Shown here one piece after another: positions 1 through 9,267 of a DNA stretch of 64,000 nt (the stretch's first letter is position 1; every line of letters begins with the position of its first letter). Under the pieces are notes generated by a model that had not been told where the DNA came from, ran no database searches, and was given only the letters and a program-made list of their open reading frames with translations. Where the stretch lies: the NCBI RefSeq assembly GCF_000169095.1, contig NZ_AAVU01000041.1, forward strand, positions 8,792 to 72,791, written 5' to 3'. Source of the stretch: Lyngbya sp. PCC 8106. Its GTDB lineage: Bacteria; Cyanobacteriota; Cyanobacteriia; Cyanobacteriales; Microcoleaceae. The translations under genes were made by a program, and so were the position numbers.

Positions 1-1190
1 ATTTCAATACCACTAATAGCTTGAATGTAGTTTTCATAGGAGGTAACTTCACCTCCTTTTTTTTCGAGTTCATCTAATACAATTTCAAACCGATCAATAA
101 TTGCTGTGCGCTCCGATTGAAGTGTAGTAACATTGCTCACTAATTCGTTCTTTAAGTCTGAATCGGCTTCAGCATTTTCTTCCAACTGTTCTTGAACTTC
201 TTCAAGTTGATCTTGTTTTTGGTCAAGATTTTCTAGGTTTTCAACCCCATCAACTGAACTTGCAACTTTTACCTCTAAGCTTCCTTCGATTTCACTATTT
301 TCAAGAAGATTTGCTGCTTCATTTAGGTTACTGGAAGATTGCTCTGTAGAATTCGATGGAGTAGTATTAGCACCTTCAATTACTTCTGTTGCTTGTTTGA
401 GAGACTCCCGTGCTGCTTCTAGTTGTTGAGTTGCATCATCATATTCCCAGGTGTCGGGTGTAGTATTTTCTTTAATTTCTTCAGTATATTCAAAATCTTC
501 AATTGCTATTTCTAGACGTTCAATCTGAGCTGTAATTTCTTCATACTCAAAAGACCAAGCTTCCATTTTTTCTCGATCTTTTTTGGCATTCTCAAGAACT
601 TGCTGCGCTATTTCTAGTTCACCTATTTCTGCAACTTTTTCTAATGTGCTGCCTAAAGCTTCGTCCTCTTTAATCTCTTCTTTGATTATTGTCGCTTCTT
701 CAACTAATCCTTGAGCTTTTTTCAGGCTTTCTTGAGCAGCTTCAACCTTTCTTGCTGCTTCTTCATATTCGGGTGATCCCTCTGTTGCAACAGATTGACT
801 TTCCTGAGCGGCTTCGAGAGCTGTTGTGGCTTCTTCTAAAGCTTTAGCTGCCTCTTCTTGTTTGTTTATGGCTCGGTTTTCGCGTTTGATAACAATTTCA
901 GCCGTACTAATTTCTTGAACTTTTTCTTTGAGTAAAATTAGCCATGCTGCCGCTTCATTTTCTAGCTCTGGTTGTGTTAATGGCTTGACTAAAAGTTTTA
1001 GTTCATCAATTGGAATTTCAGGATCCTGTGTGGTCACAGCTTTCGATATTGTAGAGATTGACTCAGCTTCGGCTTCTTCTGTTTGTGATTCTCCGATTAT
1101 AACTTCTTGAGCTTGGCTGGGAACTCCCCAGGAGATAGCAGTACAAACAATCCCCATGACAATCAATCTGCGAATCTGACGGCTCAACAT
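1..1190 (-). CDS. MscS-like mechanosensitive channel, N-terminal part (cut by window edge)
   Basis: An open frame runs leftward from an ATG at 1188-1190 to the window edge without a stop, giving at least 396 residues. The first 28 residues form a signal peptide (basic start, hydrophobic core, SQA-QE cleavage region). A segment with KLLVKPLTQPELENEAAAW and LLKEKVQEIS follows, which I recall from cyanobacterial MscS-family proteins, and then a very long Ala/Glu/Lys/Gln-rich coiled coil. In such proteins the N-terminal region is periplasmic and the pore domain is at the C-terminus; that part lies outside the window, so the channel assignment rests on the N-terminal motif alone. A secreted coiled-coil protein of other function is the alternative. 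Confidence 0.6.
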   Translation of the reverse strand, partial: MLSRQIRRLIVMGIVCTAISWGVPSQAQEVIIGESQTEEAEAESISTISKAVTTQDPEIPIDELKLLVKPLTQPELENEAAAWLILLKEKVQEISTAEIVIKRENRAINKQEEAAKALEEATTALEAAQESQSVATEGSPEYEEAARKVEAAQESLKKAQGLVEEATIIKEEIKEDEALGSTLEKVAEIGELEIAQQVLENAKKDREKMEAWSFEYEEITAQIERLEIAIEDFEYTEEIKENTTPDTWEYDDATQQLEAARESLKQATEVIEGANTTPSNSTEQSSSNLNEAANLLENSEIEGSLEVKVASSVDGVENLENLDQKQDQLEEVQEQLEENAEADSDLKNELVSNVTTLQSERTAIIDRFEIVLDELEKKGGEVTSYENYIQAISGIE

Positions 1191-1762
1191 TTTTTTGCCT
1201 CTCATTTCAGTTCTTTGTTTTTAATCTTAGTTTGAATTAATCAGTCAGCGCATCAGGGAAAATACGGAACTTTAAAAGTAAATTTTTGGTACAGGCTAGG
1301 CTATTTTCCCTTTTTACTTACGTGTTGTTACAGACAAATGGAAATTTTTAAGTAGGTAGGCACAATAAATTACCCATTACAGACGGCTTAAAGCCTTGTC
1401 TAGCAAGGGTAGTACAGCGTAAAAATTCTGTACAGGTGCTTATAACGTTCCATGTAGAGCAAGTTATCCCTCGTTAAAACATAACACAGATGTAACGATT
1501 TTACGAAAATTAAAAAAATCATGGTAAACATCGTCTACTCCCATCAATCAAAGTACAAACCCAAATTGTAGATTCTATGTCTCCTGCGTTAGCAAGCTTT
1601 ATAAAATTGAAAAAGATGAAAATAGGTAAGTATGATAATTTTGTATAACTGTTAATTTCGTGGGGATTTTATCAAAACTTTTATGTTACCATTTCTGCAA
1701 TTATCCCGAAAATATTGTCGTAATTCAGATTACAATAAATAAAATTTAGTCTTCTCAATTCA
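1191..1762. other. AT-rich intergenic region between divergent genes
   Basis: This 572-base gap lies between the divergently transcribed channel gene and the acyltransferase gene. I see no credible coding frame. It is AT-rich and must hold both promoters. Around 1354-1420 there is a more GC-balanced stretch, including a short inverted match (GGCTTAAAGCC), that looks like a dispersed-repeat remnant, but its borders cannot be fixed from one copy. Confidence 0.4.
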
Positions 1763-2878
1763 ATGCGCTTAACTTCACTTGATGTCTTTCGAGGAATTGC
1801 GATCGCTAGTATGATTCTCGTTAATAACCCGGGCAGTTGGAATCATGTTTATCCCCTTTTAAAACACGCTGAATGGCATGGTTATACCCCAACTGACTTA
1901 GTTTTTCCAAGTTTTCTATTTATTGTTGGTGTGGCGATGACTTTTTCCATGTCTAAATATCTACCGGAAAACCGAAACTTAGAGGAAAACATTTCCCCCA
2001 AAATTTATCTACGAATTCTGCGTCGTTGTTTAATCTTATTTCTACTCGGACTTCTCCTCAATGGTTATCCAAACTATGACTTAGCCAATATTAGAATTAT
2101 GGGAGTCTTACAACGAATTAGTCTAGCATACGGACTCTCTGCAATAACTATTTTACACCTCTCCCGCAAACAAATCTGGGGCTTATCAATCGGTCTATTA
2201 ATCGGATATGCAGTGGTAATGCAACTGATTCCTGTTCCTAATTCTGGAGTGGTAAACTTAACCCCAGAAGGAAATTTCGCCGCTTATCTTGATCGCCTGA
2301 TCTTGGGAGAACATCATTTATTAGGGGGTGGAAAATATGATCCAGAAGGACTTTTAAGTACACTTCCCGCAGTTGTCACTGTTTTAATTGGCTATCTAAC
2401 CGGAAACTGGCTAAAAAAACAACCGATCAACAGTCAAACTAGCTTAAATTTAGTGATTATCGGTTTATGTAATATTATTGTCGGTCATTTATGGGGATTA
2501 ATCTTCCCGATTAATAAATCTTTATGGACAAGTTCCTACGTTCTCGTCACCGCAGGTTGGGCGTTAGTTTTACTCGCAGCTTGTTATGAACTCATCGAAG
2601 TTCGTCAGCAACAAAAGTGGGGATTTCCTTTTGAAGTCATGGGACTAAACTCTATTTTTTTATTTGTCGCTTCTGGGTTTGTGGCGAGAATTTTAATCTA
2701 CACCAAGATTCCTCAAAATGGCGAATCAATTAGTTTGAAAACTTGGATTTATCAAAATGGGTTTGTGTCTTGGGCGGGTGAAATGAATGGATCTCTAGCC
2801 TTTGCGATCGCCACTGTGTTAGTTTGGTGGGTGGTATTGTATGGGATGTATCAGAAACGCTGGTTTATAAAAGTTTGA
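1763..2878 (+). CDS. Membrane acyltransferase of the HGSNAT/NagX-like family (COG4299)
   Basis: The protein has 371 residues and about ten hydrophobic segments. It opens with the family signature SLDVFRGIAIASMILVNN, followed by a PSFLFIVGVAM segment, as in bacterial relatives of heparan-alpha-glucosaminide N-acetyltransferase. These integral membrane enzymes are thought to move acetyl groups across the membrane to sugar acceptors; the substrate here is unknown. The ATG follows an AT-rich leader. The gene is monocistronic and faces the LapA-like gene tail to tail. The family call is confident and the exact reaction is not. Confidence 0.8.
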   Translation: MRLTSLDVFRGIAIASMILVNNPGSWNHVYPLLKHAEWHGYTPTDLVFPSFLFIVGVAMTFSMSKYLPENRNLEENISPKIYLRILRRCLILFLLGLLLNGYPNYDLANIRIMGVLQRISLAYGLSAITILHLSRKQIWGLSIGLLIGYAVVMQLIPVPNSGVVNLTPEGNFAAYLDRLILGEHHLLGGGKYDPEGLLSTLPAVVTVLIGYLTGNWLKKQPINSQTSLNLVIIGLCNIIVGHLWGLIFPINKSLWTSSYVLVTAGWALVLLAACYELIEVRQQQKWGFPFEVMGLNSIFLFVASGFVARILIYTKIPQNGESISLKTWIYQNGFVSWAGEMNGSLAFAIATVLVWWVVLYGMYQKRWFIKV

Positions 2879-2882
2879 GATC

Positions 2883-2908
2883 AAAAAACCTCACCTTTAG
2901 GGTTGAGG
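2883..2908 (-). terminator. Rho-independent terminator of the LapA-like gene
   Basis: Read on the minus strand, CCTCAACC and GGTGAGG pair (stem of seven with one bulged A) and are followed directly by six T residues (2883-2888). It lies about 70 bases past the stop of the LapA-like gene. Confidence 0.65.
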
Positions 2909-2977
2909 ATTTGGAGGAGAGTTAGGTGGTCTAAGCTGTAAATTTTGTTAGAATAAAACAGCCCTACCCCCAATATT

Positions 2978-3862
2978 CTAATCTTTTATCGAGCGTCGAT
3001 CATCATCAGTTTGAGACTGTTCACCGGATGAACCAGATGAGGATGCTTCGATCTGATCTTCAGACTCTTGCAATTCCCAGTTTTCTTCTTCTTCCTCGTC
3101 TTGAATTTCCGTTGCCGGAGGTGGGGGTGTAATAATACGATAATCAGCATCATAAACCGATTCCGATTTTCCAACTCCTGTATCTTCTCCTTGGCGATAT
3201 CCGTAAGAATACACCGAACCTGACCAAGATTGCTGTTTGGGTTTTTGTTCGACTTCGTAGTGATCTCGGCGAGAATATTCAGATTCTGTGTTATTTGAGG
3301 ATCTTTCCTCAGAAGCTTCATCAGTCGTTTCGCTATCATCAAAATTAGAAGCCCCTTCGGGATCTTTCCAAGTCGTTTGAGAAGGTGTAGAATTAACAGA
3401 TTCTTCTTCGTCTAGTCCCCAATCTTCCTCATCCCAAGATTGACGAATGGGTCTGACTTCTGTTTCCCAATCATCAGTAGTCGAAGTTGTTGAACGGGGA
3501 GGAGGCGGTGGAGAATAACCCGTAGAAGTCGTTGTCGTCTTGGAAGGATTTTGACCCGCAGAATAAGATGGAGTGGGTTCAGGAGTAAAACCTGTTGTCG
3601 GTCGAACCGGAGGTTTAGGAGAACGAGGCGGCGAACTTCTCAAAACAGCAGTACCCGGCCCTGACAACTGAAATAAACCCCAGATTAGCAGCGATAATAT
3701 TACCCCAACGGCGATCGCAATCACAATCCAAAAAGACAAAGGAAATGCAGGCGACTGAGTACCCAAAAAAACCAGGGACACAGACGGGGAAAGATTCTGC
3801 GCGACCAGCAAAGCCAGTCCTGCGACAGCAATCAAAAAGATAACTAAATTCGCTACAGACAT
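2978..3862 (-). CDS. LapA-domain (DUF1049-like) membrane protein with long acidic tail
   Basis: The protein has 294 residues. Residues 1-65 contain two membrane helices separated by the short linker LSPSVSLVFLGTQSPAFPLS, the layout of LapA/DUF1049 proteins, where the sequence after helix one resembles 'QN...V.L.FLG'. In Proteobacteria LapA acts with the LPS assembly machinery. Residues 70-294 are low complexity, rich in Ser, Thr, Pro, Glu and Asp, and probably disordered, far longer than in a typical LapA of about 100 residues. The tail is probably cytoplasmic (inference). The role in cyanobacteria is unknown. Confidence 0.65.
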   Translation of the reverse strand: MSVANLVIFLIAVAGLALLVAQNLSPSVSLVFLGTQSPAFPLSFWIVIAIAVGVILSLLIWGLFQLSGPGTAVLRSSPPRSPKPPVRPTTGFTPEPTPSYSAGQNPSKTTTTSTGYSPPPPPRSTTSTTDDWETEVRPIRQSWDEEDWGLDEEESVNSTPSQTTWKDPEGASNFDDSETTDEASEERSSNNTESEYSRRDHYEVEQKPKQQSWSGSVYSYGYRQGEDTGVGKSESVYDADYRIITPPPPATEIQDEEEEENWELQESEDQIEASSSGSSGEQSQTDDDRRSIKD

Positions 3863-3922
3863 TGGTATGATAGGTCAGTTGCTAGGTGTGGGCATGAGCG
3901 GTGATGGGGCTTTACTCGGCAG

Positions 3923-4284
3923 AGAGATGTAATCTAGTATACGATTTGCGTTACTTTGAGTGGCTTCAAGGTATTTTCTGAATGTGATACAATCAAAAAA
4001 CGCGAAAACCAAGCGATTAAAGCATTTAAGGCTTGACATCCCAGAGAATTCTTGTCTAGTGGGCAGCCTGTAAAAAGGTAACTGAGTAAAGCCATCAGTT
4101 TTAAATTTCCTGAAAATAGTGGAGTAGAGATCCAAAGTTGTGATTGAAAACTCAATAATAGGTTGGGTTCCAGCCGATTTTCAGCCTGTGGACAGGGTGC
4201 TGCCGACAGTCCTGGTTTGAAACAGGAAGCAAACAGTGCAAAAGTGTTGTAATGCGACGTTTTGTACAGGTTTTGTAGAACAGT
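3923..4284 (-). repeat. 362-bp dispersed repeat, copy A
   Basis: This segment is the exact reverse complement of 30453-30814; I compared the two base by base and found no difference over 362 bp, while flanking bases diverge at once on both sides. No terminal inverted repeats or flanking target duplications are evident. Apparent frames of 70-86 codons inside the unit occur in both copies but resemble no family I know. It may be a MITE, part of an insertion sequence or a noncoding repeat. It lies between the LapA-like gene and ubiX. Confidence 0.9.
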
Positions 4285-4303
4285 GAATCAAATTTCGTAA
4301 AAT

Positions 4304-4918
4304 TCAGTCATCTTTCCACCGCTTGATCGGTACACAGTCGATCTCCAGTTGATCGAGAGTACGCGCTACTACAAAGTCTACTAAATCTTCGATCGTTTGA
4401 GGTTGATGATACCAAGCCGGAATCGCCGGAACGATGCGAACCCCTGATTCAGCTAGAGTGGTCAAATTTCGTAAGTGAATCAAACTAAAGGGGGTTTCTC
4501 GCGGCACCACAACCAATTTACGCCCTTCTTTAAGTTGTACATCAGCTGCTCGTTCAAGCAAATCTGAGCTTAACCCATTGGCGAGTTTACTCACGGTACT
4601 CATACTACAGGGAATCACAACCATTCCCAAAGTGCGGAAAGAACCACTGGCGATATTAGCGCCGACATCTTGCCAAGGATGACAACGCAATTGACCTAAC
4701 TTTGGGACTCCCGCCTGTTCTCGCCAAAATTCAGCTTGCCCAGAAGGGTCAGAAGGCATCCGAACATTTTGTTCACTTTGCCAAACTATATAAGCCGATT
4801 TGGAAGCGACTAACTCAATGGGTAAGTCAGCCTCTAGTAGATATTTTAGCGTTCGGACAGCATAGATCAGTCCAGAGGCGCCACAGACACCAACAATTAG
4901 GGGTTTTTGAGCGCTCAT
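4304..4918 (-). CDS. ubiX: UbiX flavin prenyltransferase
   Basis: The protein has 204 residues, the usual length. It starts with the Rossmann-like motif VGVCGASGLIYAVR and contains ASGSFRTLGMVVIPCSMSTVSKLANG and a C-terminal VVPRETPFSLIHLRNL, all diagnostic of UbiX/Pad1. The enzyme joins dimethylallyl phosphate to FMN to make the prenylated flavin cofactor for UbiD-type decarboxylases, needed in quinone (here plastoquinone) biosynthesis. It is the next minus-strand gene after the RNB exoribonuclease, with a 72-base gap. Chorismate lyase at 21240 supplies an earlier step of the same route. Confidence 0.92.
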   Translation of the reverse strand: MSAQKPLIVGVCGASGLIYAVRTLKYLLEADLPIELVASKSAYIVWQSEQNVRMPSDPSGQAEFWREQAGVPKLGQLRCHPWQDVGANIASGSFRTLGMVVIPCSMSTVSKLANGLSSDLLERAADVQLKEGRKLVVVPRETPFSLIHLRNLTTLAESGVRIVPAIPAWYHQPQTIEDLVDFVVARTLDQLEIDCVPIKRWKDD

Positions 4919-4990
4919 AAGTTAGTTAGTTTTTAATGGTGAATTGGAGTCGTGATCAGGCATTACCTCAAACGACTCCAAACGAATCTT

Positions 4991-7297
4991 TTAATAATTG
5001 TTGTAGGAATCGTCGTTGTCATCAACGGCTTCACTACCTCCGCCCACAGCCACCAAATCAATTTGTTGGCGATAGTAGTCTACACTCTTGACTTGCACTT
5101 CGACGTTATCACCCAGACGGTACTGATTGCGGTTTTTGCGACCCACAAGCGTTTGTTGACGGGAGCGGTATTCATACCAATCATCCTTGAGAGAAGACAC
5201 ATGAACTAACCCCTCTACCCGCAGTAGAGAACCGCCAGGAGATTCGACTTCAATTTCGACAAAGAACCCATAAGACTGTACCCCTGTAATCAATCCGACA
5301 AAGGTTTGACCTGTGCGGGCCTTCATAAATCCAGTTTTCTTCAACCCTTCTAAATCTTCTTCGGCATCAACACCGACACTTTCCCGTTCACTCAAATGCA
5401 CCACCAATTGAGCAAATTGAGACTCTAATTCAGCTTGTAAATCCGGGGGAAGAACGTTCCAGGCAATTTTACCGTGACAGGAGGAATGACCCAAATTCAC
5501 CCGATCTTTAGACCGAGTGGAACGTCGATCTCGTCCTTCTTCAAAAATCGCCTTCAGGACTCGGGAAATTTGAATATCGGTATATCGCGATAAAGGTGCG
5601 GTGCAATGGGTATAACAGTCTAGAGCTAGTCCAAAATGAGGTTTAGGGAGGATGCTATAAACGGCAGGTTTGAGGCTATCTTCGAGCAAATAAGTTAACA
5701 CTCGTTCTGCTTTTGAACCCGCTAAAGCTTCCACGAAAGACTGAAAATCTGAAGGCTGAACTTCTTCTTCACTTTCGAGTTCTAATTCACAGCCTAAGTG
5801 GGTGGAGAGTTTTGCCAATTCACTCACATCCGTCGGATCAGGTGCAGGTTGAACCCGATAGATCGCAGGTAAACTCAGGGCTTGTAGATGATTGGCAACC
5901 ACTTGATTGCCTAAAACATTGAGTTCTGAGATCATCGCCTGAGCGATCGATAGAGAAGCCACCACAATCGGCCCAAGTTCTCCCTCATCATCAAAATGAC
6001 AGTGAGTATCTAGCAGGTTAAGTTCAAAGCCGCCCCGTGCCGATCGCATTTGTCGAACCGCTCGACTGACTTCTAAGAGATTTTCTAAAATTGATAGCAC
6101 TTCTGGAGAACCTGCTTCGACGTCATCGAGAATAGCCTGAGCAGTTTTGTAGTCTACTTGATGATCGACTTGGATCACACTGGGCTGAATTTCAAACTCG
6201 ATCAGTCTTCCGGTGGGATCAAGTTTAATTAAGATCGAAAGGGTGAGACGTTCTTGTTCCGGTAAAAGGGCGAGGCGATCGCAACTGAGTTCTTTCGGGA
6301 TAATCGGGATGTATTTATCGGCTAAATAGATCGCCGTTCCGCGTTTACGAGCTTCGCGATCGAGGGCTGTATCGGGGGCGACGTAGTGGCCAACATCGGC
6401 AAGATGAATCCCTAAGTGCCAATCGCCAGAATCTTTTTGTTCTAAGCTGAAAGCCCGATCAACACAATATTGGGCGGACTCTTTTTCTTCTTCATCTAAA
6501 ACGGAAAATTCGGAGTTCCCTAAATCCGGGTGGAAACTAATCGTGAACAGTTTGCGTAAATCCGCCCGGTTTTTGTAATCAGATTTTTTAATTTGTGTGG
6601 GTAAAGATTCGGCTTCTTGTAAGGCGTAGGGGGAAAAAGCCCGAGGTAAATCATGTTTACAACAGACAATATCCAAATCATCTGCAACTTCGGCATCTGA
6701 TCCTAAAATTTGCACCACCTGACCAACGGGGCGATGTATTCCCAACGGATAACGAACCACCTCGACATGAACTAAATGATCAATGGCTTCTTGAAGTTCT
6801 GGAGATTGATCAATCAAATCTAATTCAAATAGAAGCCGATCATCGAGAGGAACCGCCCGAAAGGTTTTGGGAGTGCGTTTGACTCGTGCCAGTACCGAAG
6901 GGTTGGCTCGTTCGAGAATCAGATAAACTTCCCCCTCCGGAGAACGACGCCGACTCCCTTCTTTGATAATTTTGACCAGGACGCGATCGCCATTCCAAGC
7001 ATTACTCAAATGACTTTCACGAATGTAAACATCTTCTGCACCTTCTGCGTCTTGAATCGCAAAGCAGAATCCTTTACTCGAACAGCGAAGTTTGGCTTCG
7101 ACAACGGTTTCTTGTTCGACTCGACGATAGCGGCCTTTATCTTTTTCGAGGACTCCAATTCGCTCTAACGCATCTAAGGCGATTTGAAATTTTCGTAAAC
7201 TGTCGTCATCTGGAGCCAGTTTTTTTTCTAATGATTTGGGGGCTACCAGTTTATCTTCGGAAAAGTTAGCCAAAAGTGTAGCGATTGAAAATTCCAT
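4991..7297 (-). CDS. RNB-family (RNase II/R-like) exoribonuclease with altered active site
   Basis: The protein has 768 residues: an N-terminal winged-helix-like segment, a cold-shock-like RNA-binding region near residues 65-120, an RNB domain at about 245-590 and an S1 domain near 660-745. RNB landmarks are LGIHLADVGHYVAPDT, PIIPKELSCDRLALLP and the YTHCTAPLSRYTD motif near residue 555. The usual metal-binding segment (TID...DxDDA) reads LFTISFHPD...QYCVDRAFSLE, so most of the acidic residues known from E. coli RNase II are missing. Cyanobacterial relatives may share this, so it may be a family trait. It probably acts in RNA decay or as an RNA-binding homologue. The ATG is preceded by AAGGAAAG. 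Confidence 0.85.
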   Translation of the reverse strand: MEFSIATLLANFSEDKLVAPKSLEKKLAPDDDSLRKFQIALDALERIGVLEKDKGRYRRVEQETVVEAKLRCSSKGFCFAIQDAEGAEDVYIRESHLSNAWNGDRVLVKIIKEGSRRRSPEGEVYLILERANPSVLARVKRTPKTFRAVPLDDRLLFELDLIDQSPELQEAIDHLVHVEVVRYPLGIHRPVGQVVQILGSDAEVADDLDIVCCKHDLPRAFSPYALQEAESLPTQIKKSDYKNRADLRKLFTISFHPDLGNSEFSVLDEEEKESAQYCVDRAFSLEQKDSGDWHLGIHLADVGHYVAPDTALDREARKRGTAIYLADKYIPIIPKELSCDRLALLPEQERLTLSILIKLDPTGRLIEFEIQPSVIQVDHQVDYKTAQAILDDVEAGSPEVLSILENLLEVSRAVRQMRSARGGFELNLLDTHCHFDDEGELGPIVVASLSIAQAMISELNVLGNQVVANHLQALSLPAIYRVQPAPDPTDVSELAKLSTHLGCELELESEEEVQPSDFQSFVEALAGSKAERVLTYLLEDSLKPAVYSILPKPHFGLALDCYTHCTAPLSRYTDIQISRVLKAIFEEGRDRRSTRSKDRVNLGHSSCHGKIAWNVLPPDLQAELESQFAQLVVHLSERESVGVDAEEDLEGLKKTGFMKARTGQTFVGLITGVQSYGFFVEIEVESPGGSLLRVEGLVHVSSLKDDWYEYRSRQQTLVGRKNRNQYRLGDNVEVQVKSVDYYRQQIDLVAVGGGSEAVDDNDDSYNNY

Positions 7298-7741
7298 GTA
7301 GCGGTCTTTCCTTGTTATCTCTGCGATCAGTTGACTTGTCTTGACACTTCCTCATCTGTTTGGGTAACTCTACGCGATTCTCATAATGGAGACACGACGC
7401 GAATCATTCAACGAATCTGAAAGAAAACAGCCGCCATTTAAGGAAGGTTCGGTGCGGGATGCAAGGAGATTGTCTAAACCGAGTGGGCGGGGACGCTGAT
7501 TTTCCCGCGCCTATTCCCTCAAGCATACAGTGATACAATTGAGGGCAACTGCTCCTTTGGGGCTGAGAAGAAGCCCAACAGATTGAGGACTGTCTTCACC
7601 ATTAATTACCCTAGCTACGGCGTAATTTCATCTAGATGAAGTCCACCTGAAAGTAGATTGATTCATCGAGACGGTAGCATGATTGAGTGCTGCGTCAATG
7701 ACAAATGCTTAAGTTAGTATACCTTAAATCAGGATATTATT
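7298..7741. other. Intergenic region with candidate structured RNA
   Basis: This 444-base gap separates divergent genes. Between about 7400 and 7600 the plus strand can form several stems: GGTGCGGGA (7451-7459) with TCCCGCGCC (7503-7511, one G-T pair), CCCTCAA (7516-7522) with TTGAGGG (7539-7545), and TTGGGGC (7557-7563) with GCCCAA (7573-7578). The sequence is more GC-rich than other gaps here. It could be a small RNA gene (a 6S-type RNA is one thought) or the leader of the gene at 7742. I recognise no specific family. Confidence 0.4.
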
Positions 7742-8557
7742 ATGTTTGCTCAATTTCGATCTCGCTACCCGACGGGGGGTTTAATCTCTGAGTTATTGGC
7801 GATTGATCATGGTAAGTTTGTGGTTCGTGTACTGGTGGAAGTCGATAGTGTGATTATTTCTTCGGGGCTGGCTGCCGCTGATACCGTTGAACTCGCTGAA
7901 GATTCCGCCCGGAAGCGATCGCTGCAAGTTCTCGGGATTGATACTTCTACGGCTTTACCTGATTTTTCGACAACTCGTTCTTTGGCGGGGACGGAGAATA
8001 CTCCTCCATTTGAACTCAATTCGGCACCTGAAGCGGCTCAACTTCCTGAAGCTGCGGTACAAGAGTCTGGGGTTGAAACGTCTTCAAACCCTTCAGAATT
8101 GGAAGATTGGTCTTCAGGGGGAACGTCTTCTGATGATTGGCTCTCTGCAACTTATATTAATCCTAGTTCTTCCTCTCCCTCCCCGACAACAGAGGCGAGT
8201 TCGACTTCACCAACGAAGGGACGAAGTGCTTCATTACCCCCTTTACCAGATACGTCTTCAGAGGAGAGTCATGAAGTTTCATCCCCTTCTGAAGATCATT
8301 CTCCTCAGTCTTCTACGTCTAAAACCTCAAAAAATAAAAAGCCAAAATCTTCGATTGAGTCTACGGATTTTTCCTCAGAAATTGCTCGCACGGATCTCGA
8401 ACTCAAACGGTTGGGTTGGACAACTGAACAAGGGGTAGAACATCTTCAAAAAACCTATGGAAAGCGCTCCCGTCATATTCTCACTGAAGATGAATTGCTG
8501 GACTTTCTACACTATCTCGAATCTCTCCCAACTCCCGCACCTCACGCAGACATTTAA
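7742..8557 (+). CDS. Conserved cyanobacterial protein of unknown function
   Basis: The protein has 271 residues. Residues 1-65 are a compact conserved-looking domain (MFAQFRSRYPTGGLISELL, then VVRVLVEVDS and LAAADTVELAEDSARKRSL). The middle, about 80-205, is Ser/Pro/Glu-rich and probably disordered. The last 55 residues form a second ordered segment with KRLGWTTEQGVEHLQKTYGKRSRHILTE, resembling a short helical module in which alignment with a 'gwt...g..yL...yGkrsR..Lt..el..Fl..L' pattern is plausible. No enzyme motif is present. The function is unknown. The stretch upstream may be its leader. Confidence 0.6.
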   Translation: MFAQFRSRYPTGGLISELLAIDHGKFVVRVLVEVDSVIISSGLAAADTVELAEDSARKRSLQVLGIDTSTALPDFSTTRSLAGTENTPPFELNSAPEAAQLPEAAVQESGVETSSNPSELEDWSSGGTSSDDWLSATYINPSSSSPSPTTEASSTSPTKGRSASLPPLPDTSSEESHEVSSPSEDHSPQSSTSKTSKNKKPKSSIESTDFSSEIARTDLELKRLGWTTEQGVEHLQKTYGKRSRHILTEDELLDFLHYLESLPTPAPHADI

Positions 8558-8655
8558 ACAGGAAACAGGGAATAGGATTTAGGACTGAGGATTTAGGGGT
8601 TTAACCTGCTCATCACCCGATCGCCCTATCTCCCTATCACCTGTTAACTCAATGA

Positions 8656-9267
8656 TCAGCCGCCATTGTTAGCAGCAGCACTAGCAGCCATTGCTTTACG
8701 ATCATAGACTTGATCAATTAAGCCATAATCAACAGCTTCTTGAGCAGACATAAAGAAATCTCGTTCGGTATCTTGCTCAATTCGAGACATGGGTTGTCCT
8801 GTATGATCGGCGAGACTTTGATTGAGGCGTTTCTTCAAGTAAAGAATTTCTTTGGCTTGAATTTCGATATCAGTGGCTTGTCCTTGAGCGCCCCCTAACG
8901 GTTGGTGAATCATAATCCGAGAATGGGGTAGACTCATCCGTTTTCCTTTGGCACCTGCACTCAGCAAGAATGCGCCCATACTCGCCGCTAACCCAATACA
9001 AATGGTACTCACATCGGGGCGAATATGGTTCATGGTGTCGTAAATCCCCAATCCTGCGGACACTGAACCCCCTGGAGAGTTGATGTACAGGTAAATATCT
9101 TTTTCGGGATCATCTGCATCGAGAAACAGCATTTGAGCCACGATCAGGTTGGCTAAATCTGCGGTTACTTGTTGTCCGAGAAAGATAATGCGATCGCGTA
9201 GCAGTCGGGAATAGATATCAAAGGCGCGTTCACCTCTACCCGATTGTTCAATAACGGTTGGAATCAT
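8656..9267 (-). CDS. clpP: ClpP proteolytic subunit
   Basis: The protein has 203 residues and a complete serine-protease triad: Ser in GLAASMGAFLL (near residue 98), His in SRIMIHQPLGG (near 123) and Asp in DTERDFFMS (near 172). The segment LYINSPGGSVSAGL is the substrate-binding oxyanion region. It forms tetradecameric barrels fed by ClpC or ClpX. Cyanobacteria carry several clpP paralogues plus a clpR; the intact triad excludes ClpR, but which paralogue this is cannot be settled. It faces the 7742 gene tail to tail with a gap of about 100 bases. Confidence 0.95.
   Translation of the reverse strand: MIPTVIEQSGRGERAFDIYSRLLRDRIIFLGQQVTADLANLIVAQMLFLDADDPEKDIYLYINSPGGSVSAGLGIYDTMNHIRPDVSTICIGLAASMGAFLLSAGAKGKRMSLPHSRIMIHQPLGGAQGQATDIEIQAKEILYLKKRLNQSLADHTGQPMSRIEQDTERDFFMSAQEAVDYGLIDQVYDRKAMAASAAANNGG

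Noticed and set aside
3875..4155. Short frames inside the 362-bp repeat (and the same in 30582-30835)
   Set aside because: They are identical only because the DNA is identical; overlapping frames compete, no ribosome-binding site is clear and no family is recognised.
7610..7700. Possible glutamine-riboswitch-like motif (GATTCATC...GACGG)
   Set aside because: Only a partial match; the conserved GGAAGTAGG part is absent and the downstream gene is not a nitrogen gene.
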